A DNA stretch of 64,000 bases, taken from Batillaria attramentaria (Eukaryota; Mollusca; Gastropoda; Batillariidae). Each line of letters opens with the position of its first letter. Position 1 is the first letter of the stretch. Below are positions 36,736 through 51,076 of this stretch, piece by piece. Made by a program: the position numbers and the translations under genes. Below the pieces are notes generated by a model. It worked only from the letters and a program-made list of their open reading frames with translations, was not told the DNA's origin and ran no database searches. Location: positions 482,501 to 546,500 of the forward strand of contig JACVVK020000347.1 of assembly GCA_018292915.2 (NCBI GenBank), given 5' to 3'.

Positions 36736-37506
36736 GATGAACACTATCACTATCACTATCCACTCTACACTCCCTTCTACAACAACTATACACTGTCGTG
36801 TCCGCAACTGTCAAACGCAATAAGTATGCTGGTCAGATGCTGGGCTTCTTTGTCCTGAATAATGAGAAATGACTAGAAACAATGAGATATAATGACAATG
36901 CAAAATCAAGCTACTTCAAGTGCGTGTTTCCTTGTAACCGGAAGGGAAAGTATGTGTGGTATTGCTCAGGGTTATATTACTGTTGACTCAACACGTCTCT
37001 TAATGATTCAACGGTTTCACTCCCTAATTAATAATAATAATAATAATAATAATAAAGGGTATTTCTAGGGCGCATTTCTTGAAATAAAACTCAATGCGCC
37101 TATCACTCACTCACACTCACGCACATCGTACAACGATGAACAGACATACACTGCTGAAACTGACTAGTTAAAATAACTGGTGTTAGTAGTTTGTGGCCTC
37201 ACGCCGCTCAAACAACAAGGACCAGCACAAATAATAATAATAATAATAATAAATTTATCCAGCGGAATGTTTTGACGATACATCAACTCATCGCGGATTC
37301 ACACAACACTCACATGCACACAGAACACACCCTAAACCAGCACGCACCACGATGACGTAAGTCAGTAGAAGACGGAAGTTGAAACGGAGAAGTTCAGGCA
37401 CGGTTGGACCCGATTGACCCTTTAAGATCGGAGTGTTCTCCCTTGAGTATCTGAGTCTGCTAGCTTCACTCTCGTGACTCGATATCTCAAGTGGTGTCCG
37501 GGTTCT

Positions 37507-37556
<50 letters not shown>

Positions 37557-37560
37557 GATC

Positions 37561-37798
37561 TTTCTGTTTTGTGTAGTTCTGCACATCTGTTTTGTGCAGT
37601 TCTGAAGATCTTTGTTTTGTGTAGTTCTGAAGGTCTATCTGTCTCTTTTGTGCAGTTCTGAAGGTCTTTCTGTTTTGTGTAGTTCTGAAGGTCTGTCTGT
37701 TTTGTGTAGTTCTGAAGGTCTGTCTGTTTTGTGTAGTTCTGAAGGTCTGTCTGTTTTGTGTAGTTCTGAAGGTCTGTCTGTTTTGTGTAGTTCTGGAG
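37561..37798. repeat. 27-bp minisatellite
   Basis: About nine units with core TTTTGTGTAGTTCTGAAGG, directly after a (GT)n run. On the minus strand it gives a shadow frame of repeated TTQNRQTFR residues, which I do not regard as a gene. Confidence 0.9.
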
Positions 37799-38025
37799 GT
37801 TTTTTTTTTCAAAAGCGACATAGGGGTGTAAATTATCGTGAAAGATCTAATTCTGAAAATATTTTGCCTCTGTCGACACAGTACATGAAGATAGCTGCTT
37901 TGATGTTCGGCCTCCTCAGTGTAACTATGTAATAAGAGTAAAGCACACAGACAGTATTCATATTTAACAAACATGGCTTAAATGGTTTCCGTACATTGTC
38001 TGCATAATTGTTACTTAGTTCGGGT

Positions 38026-38140
38026 ATGTGGGTGTTTGGTAGTTTAACGTCCTTTGCCACTATGCATGGATGATTTCAACAACGGAACAACGAGAAATAG
38101 CCCAGGCCAGCAACACAATTGACCCCAGCTGGGAAAGTTG
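38026..38140 (-). mobile_element. SINE family 1, decayed partial copy
   Basis: The 3' half (GTTTAACGTCCTTT, ATTTCAACAACGGAACAACGA, AGCCCAGGCCAGCA) is recognisable but diverged. Confidence 0.65.
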
Positions 38141-38320
38141 AAAATATTTTTGAATATTTATCGCTACACAGCTGGAGAGAAGTGTCCTTTTTAACACCCA
38201 TTTTATGTGTGATTTGGAATGTTTGAAATTAGAGTTGAAATACAATTTACCGTATATACTAACCCGCACAGTGGCAGTGCGTCACAAACAGATTCCACTA
38301 GTGATTCCAAACCTATGTCA

Positions 38321-39300
38321 CGATCCAGCTGTACGTATCTTTCACATTGACAGCTCTACGTATCTTTAACATTGACAGCTCTACGTATCTTTAACACTGA
38401 CAGCTCTACGAATCTTTAACACTGACAGCTCTACGTATCTTTAACATTGACAGCTCTACGTATCTTTAACACTGACAGCTCTACGTATCTTTAACACTGA
38501 CAGTTCTACGTATCTTTAACACTGACAGCTCTACGTATCTTTAACATTGACAGCTCTACGTATCTTTAACACTGACAGCTCTACGTATCTTTAACATTGA
38601 CAGCTCTACGTATCTTTAACATTGACAGCTCTACGTATCTTTAACATTGACAGCTCTACGTATCTTTAACACTGACAGCTCTACGAATCTTTAACACTGA
38701 CAGCTCTACGTATCTTTAACATTGACAGCTCTACGTATCTTTCACACTGACAGCTCTACGTATCTTTAACATTGACAGCTCTACGTATCTTTAACACTGA
38801 CAGCTCTACGTATCTTTAACATTGACAGCTCTACGTATCTTTCACACTGACAGCTCTACGAATCTTTAACACTGACAGCTCTACGTATCTTTAACATTGA
38901 CAGCTCTACGTATCTTTAACATTGACAGCTCTACGTATCTTTAACATTGACAGCTCTACGTATCTTTAACATTGACAGCTCTACGTATCTTTCACACTGA
39001 CAGCTCTACGTATCTTTAACATTGACAGCTCTACGTATCTTTAACACTGACAGCTCTACGTATCTTTAACATTGACAGCTCTACGTATCTTTCACACTGA
39101 CAGCTCTACGTATCTTTAACATTGACAGCTCTACGTATCTTTAGCATCGACAGCTCTACGTATCTTTAACATTGACAGCTCTACGTATCTTTCACACTGA
39201 CAGCTCTACGAATCTTTAACATTGACAGCTCTACGTATCTTTAGCATCGACAGCTTTACGTATCTTTAACATTGACAGCTCTACGTATCCTTAACACTCA
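38321..39300. repeat. 25-bp minisatellite upstream of receptor C
   Basis: About 38 units of 25 bp with core CTACGTATCTTTAACATTGA, very homogeneous (A/C and T/C variants only). It ends about 470 bp before the receptor C start codon. Confidence 0.95.
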
Positions 39301-39767
39301 CAACATCGAGGGTAGAAATGATGCAATCACAGCTGTACGTATCCTGAACATTGATAATATCTAGCGTAGAAATATTGGAATGTGTAACTGTGACAAACTC
39401 AACACAATAAGGAAGCTGCAAGTGGACCCGACTTTGTCCGCGCCATCATAGTTACACATCCATCTTCCTGGATGAAGTCGGTTAGCAGTCAGTCGCTTGT
39501 GTGGCTTCACTCGACTGTCACTGACAACACTAAGAACACATAACGTACTGGTTGTGCGTGTTGATTGGCCAATGTAGCTGACAAGACATGTATAACAGAA
39601 AGGCAAGTGTAGTGACTAGTTCGAGCGAATTCTCTCGCTGAAGTGCTGTCTCTGGCTACGCATCGAGAAATTCGTTCAGGCGTGTGGATACGGATGTTGA
39701 ACTAAAGCCTGTATTTCAGCTTGGCCATAGTCACTTGTGGCAGACTGTACATGCGTGTGACAGGACA

Positions 39768-40590
39768 ATGGATTCTTCAGTCAGTGACAAGGTGTTGATG
39801 GTTGCCAGTGTGTGTTTCTTTCTACTCAAAGCTGGAATCGGTGAGTATAATTTACTTTAGTTTACTCCGGTTGTCACATTTAATAATAACAAGAAGAAGA
39901 AGAATAAGTTAGTTAGTCAGTTAGTTAGTTAGTTAGTTAGTCAGGGCTTAACGCCGCGCAAGCAACAAAGGCTAAGAAGAAGAATAAAAGTAATAATAAT
40001 AATAATAATGAGTATTGTATAGGCGCTTTACCCAATTTCATGAATCGGCTCAAAGCGCCGCGAACTGAACCCAACACGCACGCTCACGTGAATCACACGC
40101 ATTCTCTCACACACTGGACATAAACACGTTACAATCACGTGGTGCGAAGGATCAGCTCAGCTATTTAAGTTTCGGAGTTTAGAATTGCACTTATTTTTCA
40201 AATGTGGGCTGAACATTTCAAAAGCAGACGGGGGAGGAAGCCGGAGTACCCGGAAAGAACCCCCGATGATCGGCCCGAATGATCGGTGCCACACAAGGGA
40301 AGGAAAAATTCTTTGCCCCGAGTAGGACTCGAACCCATGACCTCTCGCATTGCATGGTGACAAGTCTCTTAACCACTAGACCACCGACCGCCCCCATATA
40401 CCACTGCTGCTACAAGTACTACTAACAATAATCTCTGAACTGGCGGTCTATCTACTTAAAGGTGTTGAACGCAGAATGCACGCTTATATGAACCACTCGC
40501 ATTTACTCGCACACTAAATGTCACAACACTCACATTCACATTCAGTGAAAGATTAGATTACAAGTCATCTGAAATTTCAGGATTTGAAGT

Positions 40591-40678
<88 letters not shown>

Positions 40679-42569
40679 CATGTATCACTGTACATGAATG
40701 TCCTTGTGCAGGTCAAGATGTACCGGCAGTGTGTTCACAAGACCGCCTGTCTGTAGCGGTTAACAGCCCCAGTATCGGGATTGACTGTAGCAATATACAG
40801 CCTGGGGACACTATCCTATGGACACTACAGTCACTTGGGGAAATTAGTACTAGTGAGTAATCGGAAACAGCGTCATCAGATTAAAGATCACAATTGCCTA
40901 GAGTCTTAAAGTACTTACATGTTGCTGTAACGAAACGGGTTTTACATCTGTCTGGCTAAAGTTGGATAGACAGTCAGAAAATAATATTATGGTCATGCAA
41001 TATCTGACTCCCACTGCAAACCCTTTCGAAATTTAGTCCCATCGCAGTATTTATTACATTGAAACAGAGACAAGTACACAATCAGACAAACAATCAATGT
41101 AAGAACATACGAAACAAGACTGACATGACACCTGGTACTACTACGGTACATACAAACTGACATGGAGACGACCATTTGACACTACATGACGATGACAAAC
41201 CCCTCGGTGAGAGGTGAAGTCTGAGAGACGATCCGTTCCTGCACTCCACAACACAACGTCACAAACACCAGGAATCGATCTTGGCCGATCACTACGGTGC
41301 TCTTGGGGGACACAACCTCCTTATAGATCAGGTAGACTCAAAGGCGGGGGGACGGTATCTGCTCACCGGGCCACGGTTTAGAGGGGACACCCATCGCAAT
41401 TCCCACTACCCGCTACACCACATCATACCGCACGTCATCTGAAACATCGTAATTCGAACAACGAACTAAAAACCTAATCTCCCAACTGACTGACTATTCG
41501 AGTCGGTATTCGATACACGATAATTTCCGATCGCGATATTCAACTATAGTTACCTCGGTTCTCGGTCCGGGATGACTACAACAGCTACAACAGCAGCAAC
41601 AGCTCCACAGCAGTTACAGCTACAACAACAACACAGGCCTCGACATCTGACGTCGGACGGCCCTCGACGGTGCTGGAGTCGGATAAAAACGGTCGACCTC
41701 TCGCTTCCTCAATCGTCTCAGAAATGATACAAATTTTTCGTCTAGTGAAACGAGCTCACCCGAATACAAGTTCACCTGTTGGCGCGTCACCGCTTTACAA
41801 CAATAGAATTCTACAGCGCGAGTAGGAGTGCCCGTGAAACTTCTGTCTCGGGTAGCGACTCGGCTTGTCAGTCACAGGCGCGTGATAGTAAGGCCTAACG
41901 TTTTGATACAGAGCATAGGCTCTCGATAAAAAGTCTGACAGAATTTCTTTACAATATAAAAGTTGCCTACATTATTCCCCTCTTCCTCCAAAACCGACAT
42001 TATTATTTTTCTTCCTCCCAAACCTATATTATTCTTTTCCTCCACCAAAACCGACATTACCTCTCTTCCTCAGTCTCAAACCGACAATATTCTTACCGTA
42101 TAATTTATGCATGATATAATTTATTCCTGATATAATTTATTCATGATATAATTTATTCATGATATAATTTATTCATGGATATAATATTGATGTTGATGGA
42201 GTGTAGGATTTGTCGTGTTTCTGTCTGCTGTAAACCTCAAATCACCACACTCCTCTTCTTCGTCGGTATCATCGTTCTCATTGTTTCCCGCAGAAATTAC
42301 AGTGTCCAGATGCCCCCCTCCCCCCGCCAACTGCACCCTCCCTCTGTCTTCAAAGTTCACCGTGACCCGGCGCTCTGACGGCACCAGTCACATGACCATT
42401 GCTGGGCCAATCCTGCGCGAGAACGGCGGGCAACAAATCAAGTGTGAACCGGAAACGAAAAAAGGCGACAGCAAAACGGCGGAACCTCTATACAACAAAG
42501 TTTTGGATGTTTACGGTAAGTCATTGTCTGTCTGTCTGCTTCTTGTAAGTTTCGTTTCTCGTTCATATT

Positions 42570-42645
<76 letters not shown>

Positions 42646-42880
42646 CTCCACGTCTATCCGTAATTATTTCATTGTTATGCTGAATAACGCAGAATTTTTA
42701 TTTATTTATTTATGATCATACCCGAGGCTTTGACTGCTGCATGTGAGTAAATAGTAGGAAATTAGACACTAGCAAACACATCACAATCATTTGTCAGCCT
42801 AGACAGTAGTGGATATTTTTCCTGAACATTATAAATTAATGGATAATTTCAATGACTTCTACTACTACTACTACTACTGC

Positions 42881-42916
<36 letters not shown>

Positions 42917-44118
42917 CACCACATCTACTGCTACTGCTGTTACTACCACCACCACCACCACTACTTCTTCTACCGCTACCACTAATACTACCACCACTCC
43001 TACTACTACCACTACTACCACCACCACAACTACTACTGCTACTACTACTACCACCACCACCATATCTACTGCTACTGCTGCTACACCACCACCACCACCA
43101 CCACCACTTCTTCTACTACTACTACTACTACTACCACTTCTACTACTACCACTACTACTACAACTACTATCACAACTACTACTACCTCCACTACTACTTC
43201 TACCACTACTACTACTGCGACAACTACTACTACTACTACTACTCCTACTCTGGTTGAGCGTATAAATAGTATTTGTCATTTTTTTATATTATTTGTTATG
43301 AAGGACCATCTGAGTTTAGTGTGTAGAAAGTGTGTGTTGTATTATGTATTAGCGACGGCCACAGACTTGGACTCTTGTAGCGAGGTGAAGCCATACAAGG
43401 AGGGGGACATGTGGTTTGTGGGCGGCCGTTGTGATTTCATCAACACCTTCTCCTCCCTTGGCTGCTACTACTGCACCTGGTTTGAGGTAAAGAGTGCAAC
43501 CGCGTGCAGGCGGTTCCCTTTGAATGTCAATGCCCTGTCTAACATAATTAAAACATAAATCACATTTATTCGGGCCGATCGTCGGGGGTTCTCTCCGGGT
43601 ACTCCGGCTTCCTCCCCCTCTGCTTTGGAAATGTTCAGCCCACCAAATTTGAAAAATAAATGCAATTCTAAATCCCGAAATTTAAATAGCTGAGCTGACC
43701 CTTCGCACCACGTGATTGTAATGTGTTTATGTCCAGTGTGTGAGAGAATGCGTGTGATTCACGTGCGCGTGCGTGTTGGGTTCAGTTCGCGGCGCTTTGA
43801 GCCGATTCATGAAATTGGGTAAAGCGCCTATACAATACTCATTATTATTATTATTATTAATATAGCGCAATTACTGAACATATGTTAACCCATTGCGCGT
43901 TCATATATCAATCACACGCTTTAGAACATATACTGAAACAGCAGGTTGCATGAATCGGGAGAAGTTAACACAGATCAGTTCTAAGCTCTAATTATGACAG
44001 AGTAGGTTGCTGTCTCACGCTAACAGGCAGTGAGTTCCAGACTGTTGGGGTGGTGAACCGGAAACAGCGTTCGCCAAAAGATTTCAAATTTCTCCTAGGA
44101 AATTTGAGAAACTTCTCA

Positions 44119-44150
<32 letters not shown>

Positions 44151-45195
44151 CTTGATATAGCGCACGGCTCCACCCTAACTGAGTGCTCACGGCGCTTGGG
44201 GAGAGGTTTTGAAAGGAAAGATAGTTAAAAAAAAAAAAAAAAAAAAAAAGAGCGAATGGTACATTCTCCTGTATCTGCAGTAGTGCTCTTCAAGTCAGTC
44301 ATTATAGTTGTTAGGACATCATACCGTAGTTGATTTTCATTGGACGCTGCAATCGGTCAAAGTGTTAGGGAAAAAATCGAATGTAACACACACGTGTCCT
44401 GTGTTTCACTTTATGGTATATTTATTTATTTATTTATTACCAATTACCAATGAGGTGGTTCTGGAGTTTCTAATTGTGTGACTGACAGCAACACTTTAGC
44501 TGACGCCTGTTTCTCACGTCGGTTTGAGCCTTCAGCTGGTTCCATGGCAACATGTGAGACTGAGGTGGTGAAGTACGATATGCATGTGTCTGAACGATCC
44601 GATATCATTCAGTATAGGAACTAAACCGAAAATTCCCCCTCAGCCATGAGATAGTGTGCACACTGTCACAAACCTGTGCTGTACACTGAAAAGCACGTGA
44701 TTTTTGGGCTTTGTCCAAAGACTGCTGAGAACGTACTGACATATGTGGGAAGATGGACCCGGCTGTTAACCGCCGTTACGCTTCTGAGCTGTCATTTCCG
44801 GTGTCGAAGTTCAGTGCGGATGTCGAGTGTATCCGGGAGTGAACTGAGGACAGACAACTCTACACGATACACAGAGCTAAATGTCTCACATACACACCAT
44901 CGCTAAATACTGCAGTTTCCGCTTATCTTTAACATTACATCGTCACAGCTGGCAGACAGTGAGACGCACTGAGTACACAGTGGTGATACTTGTCACCACA
45001 CACACTGACACAGTAAAGAGATGGAGGTTACGCAGGCGGCCCCTGTCCATTCTATATGACTGACTAATGTCCACACGGCTTTAAACTGAATAATGATATT
45101 CGCGTTTTAATAATGATGATGAAAACAACAACAAGAATAATAATAATAATGATGTCGTAGTAGTGGTAGTACTTACGTAGCCTGATCTCTCGCTC

Positions 45196-45270
<75 letters not shown>

Positions 45271-47265
45271 CTACATGTACAGGGGCTGAAATGATGACCG
45301 GTATACAAAACTAACGCCATTTTACTGCTGAAGTCCTCTAGGAAAATGTCGGTACTTGACTGAGTGTCTTTTAAACCGGGACAGGGTAAAAGACTTCTTT
45401 TTGTCACGCATGCGTGACCTTGTTTTTAATTGCAGCTTGTTGAAAATGTGCCAGTGCATCATAGGTTATCTGCCCATTGTTCATCCGTCAGAAAATCAAC
45501 CAAACGAGAATCAACAAGCTTCAAGACACACACGTGACAGTAACCGAGGGACCTGAACAGACGACCAACTACACGTGTAGCTTCAAGAAACCACTGCCCA
45601 GTGTGGACGGAACCTACTCGTACGAGGTGGAAATTGAGCACTCACAGACGAGAGCAAAACCCGGACAGGGTTTTCCAATCAGTGAGCACTTTTTTTTTCT
45701 CTTTTTATGAGTGCGTGCACACTTGAGGTTGTATTTGTTTTCCGTCTTCTATTTATTTTTCTTTTTTATTATGTAGTTTATCTGTTTTTATATATTCTTA
45801 TCATATGCATTTTTGTTAGTAGTGCCGTTGTTGTTTAGAAACACACCCATTCTGCTTTTTGTGGATAAGTACCAGTATCAGTACTTAGGCTGGTATCATA
45901 TAACTAGAAAGTGAACAAGTTAACCGTCTCCCATACCATTTCCGGTACGCCAGATTAGTCTCATGTTTCAAATCCCTGCTGTAAACTACTTTTTGTCTTT
46001 TCTTTTCCTGTGACCAGCAGACAATTCAAACCACACTGTGGACAGTTTTAGTTGAACATGCAGACCTTTAAACTGTCACTCCTTCCCTCCCCAGGGAACC
46101 CAGCCACGCCCACCCACAACTGCCCGCCCTTCGTGCCCGAGGGAAACAGTGTTCATTGCACGTGCACTACGAAGGACCCCGGACTGCCCCCGCGCGAGGT
46201 CAAGTGGGCAGAGACGTCTAGAACTGAGCTGATCATCACTGAAGCACCCCGCTCACTGAACGGTCACGTGTTCACGTGTACAGCAGGAGGGGGACCCAGC
46301 GTTTCCTATACACTCCGTGTGGCGTGTAAGTCATCAACACAGCTAAACTTTGTCTCCACTCACGCGTGACGTCACGTGAGCTTATCGAAGAGGTTCGGAG
46401 TTTTACCGAAACTTGTCGTCAAACTCGGCGTCGATTTTAGGGAACTCACGTGACGTCACGTCTCCATCGCGTGATCGTGACCGAAATGATCAGCATTTGA
46501 CAGGTTACCGTCAGCTGAGCTGACCCTTCGCACCACGTGATTGTAATATGTTTATGTCCAGTGTGTGGGAGAATGCGTGTGATTCACGTGAGCGTGCGTG
46601 TTGGGTTCAGTTCGCGGCGCTTTGAGCCGATTCATGAAATCGGGAAAAGCGCCTATACAATACTATTATTATTATTATTATTATTATTAATAGACATGAC
46701 GTCAGACCGACCCCCCCCCCCCCCCCACACACACACACACACACAAACAGACTTGTTAATGCAGCAATGAACAAAATAGCACGAAATTTACAAACTATAA
46801 TACAAACAGTTTTATCCGTGATACTCGAATTCACGATGATGTTTTGCTCGAATGATAATGTCGATGATAACGATGTTGATGACGGTCGTTGATGTTGCAG
46901 ACGGCCCAGACGAAGTGTACGTGGCCACTACGGCCCACCAAACACCCACATGCATCCCTATTCACGTCAACCCGGTCCCACAATTCCAGTGGACACGCCG
47001 GGACACCGGGGAGGTGCTTGGAAGGGAGCAGACGCTGGGTATCGATGTGGATGATCTGGAGGAAGACTGGATCCTGGACTGTGACGTCACGAACGTGGAG
47101 AACAACGGGAGGTCAACTTCGGCCAGTATTAGTATGGAGAACATCTTGCAAGACGGTATGGGGCCTTGGATGATGTGAACTTTGATAATGTACTTTAATA
47201 CTTTCTCGTTAAGATGATAAAACTGCAAGCAAATACTAGTCCACTTTGTTGCCCATCCTCTACAT

Positions 47266-47357
<92 letters not shown>

Positions 47358-50300
47358 GTGGGATTGTTTCGCTTACGACGACAAGACCTTCTCTGGTCTC
47401 CTGACGGATGATGTAAAAATTAATGTGAGACTTTTCCTGCGGTATAAGTTGCGTACGTCTCAGATTCCTAACCACTGTCATGATCCTAGACGCAGGCCGT
47501 CTATAATGCTTGCCCGGCTGGAGATGGTGTCCTGTTATTTCCTCTTAATCTTGCATGATCTTGACATTTACATGTACTATGGAATCAGTCTGTGATTCTC
47601 TTTTCTTTTTTTTTTTACAGGAAACCTGACATTGGTCCGCCCAGACACCGCGGAACCCGTGAGCGACAGATTTGGAATCGGAATCCTGATTGGTGTTGTC
47701 ATCATCCTGGCACTCGCGGTTGTCATGGCGATTATCCTGGTGGTGGTTTTGCGCAGGAGAGGCTGGTTTCTTCCTTGTGCAGGTAGATATAGGGGTAGGG
47801 CAGGGTGGGGCAGGGTGGGTCAGGGTGGGGTGGAGGTGAGAAAGGAGTTGGGATATGATCATGTTAAATCACATTCGTACTAGAATAAGTTCTTTTGTTC
47901 GCTCGTTCGTTCATTTGTACAGTCGCACCCTAAAGTAAATCTGTATGGGTTAGAATCATCTCAGTATCTCTCAAACGTCCACTTTATTATTTATTTTCCA
48001 TTAAATCATCCATTTTATTATTTATTTTCTGGTTATACGTTCTTTCCAGTCATAGTCTTCATTGGGAAAGTGGATAGGTCCAGGGAGATCATCCAAACTC
48101 GGTTCCTGATAGCTCAATGTGTAAATGTTCCGTACCATGCTGTCGAAACCCATGCAGTCACTGCATACGAAGAGTAACTTTCGGTTTTATTGATCTGACG
48201 TGTTACTAGAAACTTTAAAACACTGGTTTCCATGGATACATTTCTGGTCGTTCGCGTTCATTTGCCTTTCCAAAAAGAAAAGACGATTCATTAACATGTT
48301 GTCATTGTTTTCAGATTCTAAAGATCTTTCCAAAGTTGAGAGGTGAGTGAACTACTGCCCTAGATTACAGGCATTTTTTTGTAGAATGGTCATTCACTGA
48401 ATCAGTCGTTTCACAGTTTTACGTCTCTGGCTCAGAATTTACAGTTCACATCTTGTGTTGTAAGCATGTTTTAAAATGTCGGTTTGGGTCGACATTCTTG
48501 TTAGTACGTTTTAATCGTTTTACTTTCCTGTACGAGGGGAGCCGGGGTGGCCGAATGGTAGAGCGTTGGACTTCTAATGCTCGAGTTTGTATCCCGGCTG
48601 TGGCCAAATATTTGTGCTGGTTTTTTTTTCATCGTTGCCTTCTTTGATATCACCCGTATGTGGTGGAAAAGGACGTTAAACCCCCAAACACCCATCCTTC
48701 CTGTACGATTTCAACATGATGCCACCAGGCGACTTTCATGAACTCTCGTTGTTGTTACAGACTTGAGGAGAACACTCAGCCGCTTGTCAGATTTGAAAAC
48801 AGAATCAATGAAATCCCAGGTATGACATCATCGTCGTCGTTATCATCATCTTCGTCGCCATTATCATCATCATCAACAACAAAAACAACAACAACAGCAA
48901 ATTAGATGAGTTTAGTTTTTGGAGGGTCCAAGTGTGATCCAGATAGAATGGCTATGCACAGAATGGGTTTGTGTTTTTTGTGTTTAGTGCTGCGCGGAAA
49001 CTTCGTCTCGGAACTTTGTACGGCTATATTTATTCATTCATTCATTCAATATTATTCATCGTAAATTTGTTATTCTTTTTCCTTCTAAGACACGTGACTG
49101 TGAACACCACCAACGAAACACGATCACTCATGATGTTCCGTTGTCTCTCTGCCTTTCTACCATTTCTCTGTGTCTACACGTGTTTGTGGTGTAACGTCGC
49201 TTTCGTTTTCTTTCCCTTGCAGACGCCGAGGCCGACAGAGGGGGACGGGTGGCGGGCAGCGTGCAGGAGAGAGGCAGCCCGGGTAAGTTATTCTAGCCCT
49301 GGATATGGTAACTGTTCCGATCGGCCTCTGAGTGGAAACCGTGTTTGAACGTGTCCCATGGCATGGCGGGGTGGGTGGGTGTTTGGGAGTTTAACGTCCT
49401 TTTCCACCATGCACGGGTGATATCAAAGACGTGGCAACGAGAAAAAGGCCAGCACAAATATTTGGCCTCATCCGGGATTCGAAATCTCGGCCCGAGCATT
49501 CAAAGTCCAGCGCTCTACCATTGTGCTATCCCGGCTCTCCCTGCACGGCATGGTGGTGAACTGTCGTATAAGCGCGGGGTGAATATCACGGGATGTTGCC
49601 AAGGTGAACAAAGCTACCGTCTGGGATCTGTATGATTAAGACTTTGAAGGGAATGATTGTTTTTCCTTCGTATAAAGTTGTTTTTTCCTTGCGCTTTCTT
49701 CCGTGAAATGAAGAATTTTGGTGTCAAATCGGGTGCACGCCTAAAATTGCTGTCTACCGAAGATACTGACCAAAGCCTGTGGTTTTGGATACCGATGAAA
49801 CAAATCGTGTGTGTGTGGGGGGGGGGGGGGGGGTGGGGAGGTCAAAGAAGTCTTTATTAGCCTCAGGCATCATAGTCACCTAAAAATGCTTCAGTCTAGA
49901 AACAAAAATTATCGTGCACAGACCATTCAAGGGCACGTACTTGACAGGAATTTAAAACAATTGAATGGCTACTTTCCGCTCAGGCCTCGGTGGAGTAAGG
50001 CTTGTTTACTTTCTGTTTAGGCCAAAAGCCAGTTTACTCAAATCCACTCGAGTCACTTTTGCCTCTCTTGTGCGCAAAAATACCCAGCTTCACTGACAGC
50101 TTGCTACCTCTTGCTACTCCCTGGCATGAACCTCGCCCTACCAAACAGAAAAGTCACGATAATCACGCTTTTTCGTGACAACAAAAATGACTACAAAGTA
50201 GCACACTGGCAAAACAAGGTTCTCCAAACACTGTACCTGAGCCCACGCTCAATTTGTATCGTTACGCCTGTATGTACTATGTATGTTTAGAGGGAGCCAG

Positions 50301-51044
50301 TAACTACGAGTCACTGGACCAGTCCCAGCGTCAGACACCATCACCCTACGAGAGTCTTCGTGCGACAGGCGGGACACAGGAAACCACGGGAGGCGACGAA
50401 GACACAGGTTACAGTTCTCATCTCACAGTCAACTAGAACCATGCCTTTGTCAAACACAGTCTGTTTTTTGTTTTGTTTTGGTTTTTTGCTGCCCCAACTT
50501 TTTGCCAGCTCCAGTGGTGTTCCTCCCAGGTCATGGGTGGAAACCACGGAGGACTCGAAAGCTGGGGCAATTTTTATAATGCATGAGAATGGAGATGAGG
50601 ATGATGGTAAGACGATGCTATGGAGGTCCGTGTGGTTTGGGACCGCGAGACAGGGCCGCATTCCACGCTTCCTGTCATAAATATCCCGGCGTTCACCAGG
50701 CCCGGGAACTACGGCAGCTGCGATGCCGGCCGTGTAATCATCCACATCGTAAGACGTGTCATACCAAGGGAAGCACCCCCAAAGTCGCACCCGTGAAGTG
50801 GGTGAATCTCGGCTGTGTGGCAACAGCCTTCCCACTGGGCCCATAGCACACCCGCTCTGGATAGGAGCCGACCTAGGTAGGAAAAATCCCGCTTGCCTCG
50901 GCTGGGATTCGAACCCGGGTTTCCCGGTCCATGATCCATGGTCCGAAGTGCTAACCACTACACTACGGGTTTTATTAGACCAGCTCATGGGACGCAGTGT
51001 GTGTGTGGGGGGGGGAGGGGGGGAGGTGGGGGGCGTGCGTGCGT

Positions 51045-51076
<32 letters not shown>

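Larger units (their letters stand above)
36736..39767. other. Divergent intergenic region between receptors B and C
   Basis: This 3-kb head-to-head spacer should hold both promoters. It contains two LINE/SINE-type (TAA)n tails with GCGCC hairpins (37027-37110 and 37228-37260), a (GT)n tract (37509-37553), two minisatellites and a decayed SINE. No third gene is supported. Confidence 0.55.

Noticed and set aside
37288..37974. 228-codon minus-strand frame with repeated TTQNRQTFR
   Set aside because: Spans the 27-bp minisatellite and a (GT)n run between divergent genes. No start context, domain or splice support.
42852..43279. Thr-rich and Val-rich frames over the ACT/ACC repeat
   Set aside because: Simple trinucleotide repeat inside a receptor C intron. 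No domain or splice evidence.
50341..50988. 215-codon minus-strand frame
   Set aside because: It coincides with the third SINE family and has no protein-domain features.
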